Shown: in pieces, positions 57,541 to 64,000 of the stretch | Layout of the letters: the number at the start of each line of letters is the position of its first letter | Position numbering within the stretch: the stretch's first letter is position 1 | Origin: Cylicocyclus nassatus | Lineage: Eukaryota; Nematoda; Chromadorea; Rhabditida; Strongylidae | Assembly: GCA_958299035.1 (NCBI GenBank) | Contig: CATQJL010000112.1 | Span: forward strand, 47,636,941 to 47,700,940 | DNA length: 64,000 nt | Direction of reading: 5' to 3' | Made by a program: the position numbers and the translations under genes | Notes under the pieces: generated by a model | Databases searched by the model: none | What the model saw: only the letters and a program-made list of their open reading frames with translations | Told to the model about the DNA's origin: nothing

Positions 57541-59110
57541 TTATTTTATAGAGATGCCTAGCTAAACTAGTAGCCAAAGACACAGCATTATTTGCTTTCC
57601 ATATTCAGAAGGTTGTACTAACATCAGTTCGATTCTCACTGCATCAAGGACTGTTTCTAGGCAATTACATGAAGTAAAGTGTGAAACAAATTGCTTACAT
57701 TGGAGACATGAGGGTGACATCATCTCGTACTGCATTATTTGCTTTCACGTCATTGCCGTTCGAGTGAAAAGTGTTCCATAGCAACCGAGTCAACGAGCTG
57801 CGATAATTCTTTTGCCTGTCTAGTAATTTATTTATTTTTCACTGTTTGTTCTCTAAACAACCCATCGAAATTTTGATGCGTACTTGCTCTAACTCGTACA
57901 AGCAGAGTTTTTCTACAAGTTGACCCACTCATACAGAAATTCCAAACACTTAGAAATGTCGAAAAGCTGTGAAATCCTTGCTTGTAGCAGATAAGGTTGA
58001 CCAATACAAAACATTCGGTCACTTTTGAAACTAAATTAAACTTCTCTAAGACAGACCAGACATATTCTTGAATGCGGCGTGGTAGATACCTACAAGAATA
58101 GTAATTCTAAGGATTTTACAGTGTACACTCCATTTCGAAGCTTTACTAATGTTTCTCAAATATGAGCCAAGACATTAGAATGATTTTATTTCCAGATTTT
58201 CACCAAAACTTAGTGACGCTTCATAAAGTGAAGAACAATTGCAACTGGATCTGGTGTCTATAAGAACAAATTGATTTTCAGCATCATCCGCATGCCAACA
58301 ATTGAGAAATATCGAAAAAGAATAAATTTTGAAAAGAGAAAAAAACGAAGAGAAAAGAAATATGAAGAGCTATACTGATACGTAAATGTGAGACATCCTG
58401 GCACTTAGGCTTCAGAAATTTTATACTGGCAGATTTCTTGGCCCGTTAATTAGAATGTAAGTAATTTCAACTTTATGCTACCTTTGAATTTCCTCGTAAA
58501 TCCATGAAAAGCTATTTTTATATTACAGTGAAAATATGTCCGATTACCTCTGTGTATTCAGAACGACATAAATAAGCTAATGATAAAAAAAGGAATTTTT
58601 CTAAGATCTAGTCACGATACTTGAGTGTGGTTCCTTAATTATCCGTGTAAAGTTCTGGAAATTATACCTGACTAATGCTCTGTTACAAAATTTGAAAAAA
58701 AATTCAGCCTTGTATTACTTACTTATTGTAGAGTTGCTTAGTCACACTCGAAAACGCCATCCAGAAAAGACTCAACAAAACCATATTTTGAGCAAAAAGA
58801 ACAAGGAACTCCTTTCGCCATACTTCAGCATCAATTTTCCCACGTTCGCTGTTCTCGAAGTGCTTTCGACAGCCAGTAGTTTTTCACCGTATCAACAGTG
58901 ACGTAAATATTATCACAGAATTGGTCGAGATGTATTTTCGAAACGGCGATAACTCGCCGTAAAATTGCGCCACAGTGCAAAACGATGAGTCATCGGTGCC
59001 GATATGAGTCGTCGCCGCCGTTCTCCGCCCCTTTCGACTTTCGAAACACACATCTCGATCATTCTCTGGTCCATACATAAGCTCAATCCCCGTTTGGAGA
59101 CCGCATTCAG
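57541..59110. other. Upstream region of the PB1 gene, no other gene seen
   Basis: AT-rich, without recognisable repeats. The promoter of the PB1-domain gene should lie toward its right end, where the text becomes less AT-rich (58890-59100). The frame at 58692-58901 has no supporting features. Confidence 0.4.
59101..59110 (+). promoter_or_regulatory. Possible trans-splice acceptor of PB1 gene
   Basis: GCATTCAG ends 5 nt before the ATG at 59116. A very short leader after a CAG acceptor is common in trans-spliced nematode genes; the polypyrimidine tract is weak, so confidence is limited. Confidence 0.35.
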
Positions 59111-59115
59111 CTAAA

Positions 59116-59937
59116 ATGTGCTCTCCTTGCAATCGTCCGCCTACTACTGACGAAAGAACTGTCACCTTCAAGATTTTCCGCGACACTGTGCCGAGATTCA
59201 CAATAACTTACAAGGACAAGAAGGACCTGTACGATGCTTTCAAGAAAAAGATCTCTGAACTCGACTTCAATGTGGGAAGCATCTATTACGTTGACTTTGA
59301 CGGTGACCAAAGCATAATCTCGAACGCTGACGAACTATACAACGCAAGCAGAGGGAACGACACTGTGAAACTACTCGCACGTGTCGACGACGACGACGTC
59401 ATCTGCTGCTCTGATGATGGCTCCGAATCCGGTGAACCAGAAGCTCCAATGCCGGCTGGCCAAACCAAGCACGTGACGATGATGTGCCGTCGCAGAAATC
59501 GTGACCGCTGCCCATGGCGCTCGCGCAGCCGCACTCGCTCTAGAAGTCGCGGTTGCTCCGGCGGCGAGTCGCGCCCGCACAGCCGTCCTGGATCCCGCTC
59601 CAGAAGTCGTAACCGTCCGCATTCGCATGATCCCGGTCACAGACATCATGGTCCTCCTCGTTCTGGAAGTCATGGCCACTGCCGTAGCCGCTCTCGTTCG
59701 CCCAGTTGGCGCGGACCCCGCTTTGACCACCATGGACCCCATGGACCACGCGGACCTTGGGGAATGCCATTTCCACCGTTTGGAGGACCATTCGCTCGCA
59801 TGCGCCATTCCTTCCGCGATCGCCCACACTGGGACGGACCATGGGACTTTCCCAACTTCGAACGCCGTCACGGACATCATCATGGATGGGGACCAGGTCG
59901 CTGCCCATGGGCTTTCTGGGGACGTACGCCATGCTGA
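59116..59937 (+). CDS. PB1-domain protein with Arg/Ser- and His/Gly-rich tail
   Basis: Single open exon of 273 codons, ATG to TGA, in a region richer in GC and with clear codon bias. Residues about 15-90 form a PB1 domain, a protein-protein heterodimerisation module: a TVTFKIFRDTVPRFTI beta-hairpin start with a basic Lys19, and the acidic OPCA motif YYVDFDGDQSIISNADEL at 57-74. Having both a basic and an acidic face suggests chaining, as in p62/sequestosome-type PB1 domains. Residues 91-114 are acidic; about 125-205 carry RS dipeptides (SRSRTRSRSR and others) as in splicing-associated proteins; 205-273 are rich in His, Gly, Pro, Trp and Phe (GPRGPWGMPFPPFGGPF). No zinc finger or ubiquitin-binding domain is visible, so it is not a full p62. 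An adaptor or RNA-granule role is inference. The tail could bind metal or RNA. AATAAA follows at 60352. No intron is needed. Confidence 0.85.
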   Translation: MCSPCNRPPTTDERTVTFKIFRDTVPRFTITYKDKKDLYDAFKKKISELDFNVGSIYYVDFDGDQSIISNADELYNASRGNDTVKLLARVDDDDVICCSDDGSESGEPEAPMPAGQTKHVTMMCRRRNRDRCPWRSRSRTRSRSRGCSGGESRPHSRPGSRSRSRNRPHSHDPGHRHHGPPRSGSHGHCRSRSRSPSWRGPRFDHHGPHGPRGPWGMPFPPFGGPFARMRHSFRDRPHWDGPWDFPNFERRHGHHHGWGPGRCPWAFWGRTPC

Positions 59938-60351
59938 GGTAGCATTTGATCATGAAATTTCTCCATTCCTTTTTCCATATTTTACTTACTCTGTAATCTC
60001 TAGCAACACTACATATTCAGTGTTATATTGGAAGCAAGAGCTTCAGCACTTGAGACCTTGTAGTTTTGCCTGAGAACATTGTTCAAGTACAATTTGCAAT
60101 ATCCTATGTTATCTGTGTGGTTGTACAATATTGCAATATATCATCTGTGTGATTTTATTATAATGCATTTGACTGTTAATGTATTGTTTTCTGTTTAAAA
60201 AAATTATCAAAAAAAACTCAAAAAATCATAAAAACCTGATTTTCGCTGTTGTATCTTTCAATATATAATCTAATTTGTATGATTGTACAACGAATGTATG
60301 ATTGATTATGTATAATATGTGTTTGTGTGATACTGTATTTATTTTCCGAAA

Positions 60352-60357
60352 AATAAA
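60352..60357 (+). promoter_or_regulatory. AATAAA polyadenylation signal, PB1 gene
   Basis: First good canonical hexamer after the PB1 stop codon, giving a 3' UTR of about 430 nt that contains GTGTGATT/TGTATGATTG-type short repeats. Confidence 0.5.
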
Positions 60358-60539
60358 TCATAAAAACCAATTGTCGCTGTTGTGTTGAAGTGTTGAACAA
60401 GTGCTAATTTATTCTATGAGAGTTAACCTTCTTTCACTGATAAACTTTTTTTCTGAGGGATTACAACTTCAAAGCTGCTTAGTTATGTAGTTGCTTACAG
60501 CTGCTTCTCCCAAAAAATCTGAGCAAACAATTAGGGTTT

Positions 60540-60910
60540 CGAAGCATGGGAGTTGCCGCCTAAGTTTAGCACATCTAGGGGGTGCCGTCTAAATGCCAGT
60601 TTAGGACGGAGGCCAGCGGTCCATCGTTGCGAGGCGGTGGCGCAACGCGGCGCTTAGCATGTATCGTCGATTCCTTGACCGCACGGACTGCTCAAACGCT
60701 GCGGACCACGCGCGGCGCGGCTGAGTTGTCGAGAGAGCACGATTTGTACAATGGCGAATTTGTACTGGGGCAAGCGAACCTCGCGACGCGTGCTCCGCAG
60801 TGATGTTCAGCCCGTGCGGTCAACGAATCAACTTTATCATCGCTGGAGCGCATGCGATGCACTCATGGGATCACTACGCGCTCGCCGCGTTCGCATGCGC
60901 TTGCTTCATA
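60540..60910. other. GC-rich island, unidentified
   Basis: About 370 bp much richer in G and C than its surroundings, with CpG-rich text such as GCGGCGCTTAGC and CACGCGCGGCGCGG. A 73-codon frame (60582-60803) and a longer overlapping frame exist, but neither resembles a family I know. It may be a transposon fragment or a promoter-like CpG-rich segment. Confidence 0.45.
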
Positions 60911-61487
60911 TTAGCTAGGCTTTCGTTTGAGATTAGACCTTCACTACATTTCTTTTCTTCTTTTTCTTGAACATGGATGATGAGGGCTTTTTTGTGAACA
61001 TCGTCACCGAAAGGTAATGAATATCACTTCGAACGTAAATTTTTGTTCACCAGTTCTATGGGAAATAGCCACATTGACATGTGATAAGGCAACCACACAG
61101 TTGCAGTTTTTTTGAGGTCGGAAAAAAATTAAAAATCAAAAATGAAACGCTCAAGCAATCATTAGTCATTTTACAAACAGTTTCCCCAACGTTCGCACGC
61201 TCTTGAATCAATAAAATGTTCGCTCCATTATGCGTCATGCATTTACAACGTTGCTTGTTCGCCTCAAATAAACATCGCCTTCGAAATAATAGTTGAATCG
61301 GAGTTAGTCACCCGCATTTTTTTCAACATGACGATGGTGAACAACAATCGATGCCTTACCATGAGTTTTATCAGAATTTCGTACTTATACTTGAAGTTCT
61401 AGTTTTGACGGTCGATGGTCGTTAGTTTTCTTTTGCTGCTCATGTACAAAGTGTCCCAAAAAATGTACGAACGTTCGATTGGTATTA
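60911..61487. other. Unassigned stretch
   Basis: Nothing recognised. Confidence 0.35.
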
Positions 61488-61750
61488 AAGGCAGTGTCCC
61501 GACAGCAATTTGCTTTCCACTTTTTCATCTCTTCGGAACCTTCTCACCATGCTGAGACTATATCTGGGCTTTTCAGTGCATGAAAATGGCAGAAATGGTC
61601 TTTGCACTCTTTATACAGACTCACGCCGAAAAGTGAGTGTAAGTGGGTGGGGTCCGGAAGACTTCCGGAGTGGATTTCAGGGTTTGCAGACGCACGTTTT
61701 TGCTCCAGACTGCCATGATAAGTTAGTTGGGGTGTCCACCATTGCAACAT
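61488..61750 (+). mobile_element. Single tip of a GGCAGTGTCC-type element
   Basis: TTAAAGGCAGTGTCCCGAC matches the tips of the elements at 25954, 32704 and 35271, preceded by TA. I could not find a second tip downstream, so the element's right limit is a guess. The text to about 61750 reads open on both strands (80 and 68 codons) without recognisable family. Confidence 0.4.
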
Positions 61751-62008
61751 AGTAATATTTCAGTACCTATCGCTTTGCCGGGACCCGCTTCCTTCAGCTC
61801 CCTTATTTGAACAGCTTTCGCGATTTGGTTAACATATGGGACTAGCTTTAACGCAGACTCATGGTTGCAAATCAGATGGGATTTTCGAAATTTTTCAAAC
61901 CATGTCTATGGTGATTTTGGCTTCTAGTGAGTAAGTACTTCTCTGATATTCAGGTTTTTACAGTTGCAGGGAAAAGAGCTGTCGCCGTATATCCTTCGTA
62001 TTTGATTA

Positions 62009-62045
62009 CCAGACCAAAGTGCCGCTTCGCGGCACTTTGGTCTGG
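62009..62045. repeat. Perfect 17-bp hairpin, 3-nt loop
   Basis: CCAGACCAAAGTGCCGC, loop TTC, GCGGCACTTTGGTCTGG. A stem this long and perfect is exceptional in this window. It could be an RNA hairpin or the residue of a palindromic insertion. Confidence 0.9.
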
Positions 62046-62334
62046 CCGTGTGTGGAGTGGGATGTGCGTTAAAGTTTTGCGATTATTTCTCCGCCATACG
62101 TTATGTCTCACAGATGCTTGCTGATCGTGGGAACTCCATCAAGTGAAGCCTAAATGAGTTTTACATGTTTGTTGCTCATAGCGTGTACGACCTCTTAGGA
62201 CCGTAATAATTTCGCTTATCGAAATTGTGAGACGATGTGTAAAGCCGCAAGAATGACGTAGGATTTGGTTTTGTCAGTGCTTGCTGTCGGGCAGTTGGTG
62301 ACGTTAAAGGCAGCCGCTCAACAGATCGGCGACT

Positions 62335-62692
62335 TGTATTCGTCGTTCTCGGTTCTCCTGGATGGGCGAACTCCAAAATGTGCTTTGCAGCTTCAAAACA
62401 TATCAATAACTCGCTTTTCCAGACGTAAAAAAAGGAGGGTGGAAGACGAAAGGCCGTCCTCTAGGAAGCGATTGGCTTGTATAGCCTGGTTGGGTAGAGA
62501 CATCGTACCCATCTTGACGGTAATTAGATTATGGTTCCACTAGCCAATCGTTCTACGAACGGACGAGTTTTCGCTATCCGCCCAAAAACAATTTCCACGT
62601 CCGAAAAAGCAAGCTATTGATATCTTTAAAAGCTGCAAAGCACAGATTAAGACTCAGCTCTTCCAGGGGTGCCAAGAACGACGAATATCCCA
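62335..62692. repeat. Fold-back region
   Basis: Arms at about 62335-62428 and 62598-62692 pair through CGTCGTTCTCGG/CCAAGAACGACG, GTGCTTTGCAGCTT/AAGCTGCAAAGCAC and TATCAATAACTCGCTTTT-type text. The centre contains GCGATTGGCT and its mirror AGCCAATCG. Probably a decayed non-autonomous transposon. Confidence 0.7.
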
Positions 62693-64000
62693 AGGTTGTC
62701 ATTCTGCCAAGCAACTGCTTTTGAGTTGTAGTGTCTGAAAGGCAGAACCTATGCGCAGCTGGCATGAATCAAATCAAAAGGATAGTTTTCAGCGAACCAA
62801 ACCTGAAGGGAAATAGAGAGTTCCTTGCCAGATTGCACGTAAAGTCCCCCCTTCCGTTCCCCCACCTTCGTTCCCTACTCTCGAAGCTTATTAAGCAAAA
62901 CTGTCTTTTCATTTCGAAAGGCTTTCCTAATAAAGTGCCCACAATTTTTGAGTGTTCTTCGATCAAAGATATCCTCAAAAGGTGAGGTGACCTGACTCTC
63001 CAACTTTTCTTATTTTGTCACTTGTTTCTCCCATATGGTTTTCAAACACATAGAAACATTCTGCTGGCCTCAAGCTTCTCTCAGAAAAATGCTTAAGGAT
63101 TCATTATCGTTAGTTTTGACAGATTGAATCCTTATCTTATCTCTTCTCAACACCTCTTTCTTATTCTGAAAGCCATATTTGAAGTGCTTACCCTTTTCTT
63201 AGAAAAACTTCAGTAGAGTGCCCACAGTCCTCTATAACCCTTCTCTTCTTCGGAATTTGCGAAAATCATACCACAATACCTACCTTTACCTTATCCTTGA
63301 AGTTTCAGGTCGAATACATTTCAAAAATGCATGCATACGCAGCCCATGGCGCTAACCAAAACCGTCAAGAAAAGTTTCCTCGATCTTTTTTTTCTTCGAA
63401 GAAAAACGCTCCGGATTCACTCTTACTGACAAATTCTTCAATATCGAAGTTTTTCTGCTAAATCTCGTCCAAACTCGTGATCTCTGATATTTGTGAGCAA
63501 ACCCCAAATTTCTTTTGCAGGCGGTTTTAATCGATGTTACCACCGACTGGGTTCAGCTACTTGATGATTGCACTCTGTTAGTTTTGGCTGTTGATCAACA
63601 TCATTTAAGACAGGCATCTGCATGATGAGTCATCAGCTCGGTACGCCTGCAAGGGCGCAAACCGACAAACTTGTTTACGTCCACAGTCTCCCTCCGCGGG
63701 GGGGGGGGGTGTTACAGAATGACCAATGCGCTTTATTATATCCTACTCTATATAAAGCGCAAGCACCCCCATATGACTCAGCGCGTTTGTCGGCGTAAAC
63801 AAGTGTGTATGTCGGATCCAACGAACGACCAAGTGATCCTTGGAATGTTGGATTCAGAGAACGATCAATCAGTGATCCTTGACATTTACCAGACGATCCA
63901 TGCGTAAACAACTACTCTTAAAAGCTTCTAGAGACGGTATGATGGTTGTGAGTACAAAAGTACAGTCTAGAATACATGTTGAATGAATAGTCTCTCTTCA
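62693..64000. other. Unassigned stretch to the window end
   Basis: No supported gene. Noted: a run of G at about 63699-63711, a hairpin GCGCTTTATTATAT/TATATAAAGCGC at about 63728-63760, and an inverted pair around CGACAAACTTGTTTACG (63661-63680) and CGTAAACAAG (63795-63805). Text at 63590-63910 looks transposon-like but no tips are defined. Confidence 0.4.

Noticed and set aside
59286..60073. Several long frames on both strands overlapping the PB1 gene (170, 137 and 190 codons)
   Set aside because: Shadow frames caused by the Arg/Ser/His-rich, GC-rich coding sequence of the PB1 protein; none carries a domain.
1..64000. tRNA, rRNA or snRNA genes
   Set aside because: Looked for B-box-like GTTCGANNC with a matching cloverleaf and for conserved rRNA text on both strands; found only isolated short matches without pairing arms. 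A covariance-model scan would be decisive.

Overview
This 64 kb window looks like repeat-rich nuclear DNA from a metazoan, most probably a nematode. The evidence is indirect: polypyrimidine-CAG acceptors lie 5, 13 and 18 nt before the start codons of the three best genes (as in spliced-leader trans-splicing), introns have GT..AG ends, AATAAA signals follow two genes, and there are Tc1/mariner-type inverted repeats, including one starting CAGTGCTGGC like Tc1 of Caenorhabditis. I see no bacterial operons, CRISPR arrays, rRNA or tRNA genes. Gene density is very low; almost everything that can be named is a transposon, a satellite or a duplication.

Layout: (1) 728-4446 is a satellite of about 21 monomers of 174-175 bp with a partly regular 523-bp three-monomer higher-order repeat. 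(2) 4447-6722 is a field of 120-bp and older degenerate repeats ending in a Helitron-like CTAG|T terminus. (3) 6.7-13.6 kb holds relics of a mariner transposase and a GIY-YIG nuclease plus a small Helitron-like element. (4) 13.6-25.2 kb is a series of fold-back elements with TTAGG-type tips and TA target duplications, around a two-exon gene for a small cysteine-rich secreted peptide. (5) 25.3-29.0 kb is a segmental copy of 34.6-38.2 kb. (6) 31.47-44.44 kb is a giant palindrome whose 6.2-kb arms appear identical, with a 489-bp spacer; it duplicates two members of the peptide family, which already formed an older, imperfect inverted duplication. (7) 51.4-56.36 kb is a Tc1-like fold-back element with a hAT-like, two mariner-like and one small hairpin insertion in or beside it. 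(8) 59116-59937 encodes the clearest ordinary protein, a PB1-domain protein with an Arg/Ser/His-rich tail.

The recurring gene theme is the small peptide family: a 21-residue hydrophobic leader exon, a phase-0 intron at the leader/mature boundary, and a 37-residue exon with six cysteines. One diverged copy (14.7-16.9 kb) and one copy in the palindrome (31998-32474, mirrored) have both exons; three placements (26.7, 35.9, 39.9 kb) show only the cysteine exon, with a mariner-like element inserted into what was the intron.

Assembly caution: an exact 25-nt match to the SMART-type cDNA/WGA amplification primer lies at 15016-15040 and its reverse complement at 30590-30614, abutting a 500-N gap. The palindrome switches strand at a 7-bp microhomology and its arms agree even in a 12-C homopolymer. 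Library chimerism is therefore a serious explanation for part of the large-scale structure, and copy numbers inside the palindrome should not be taken at face value.
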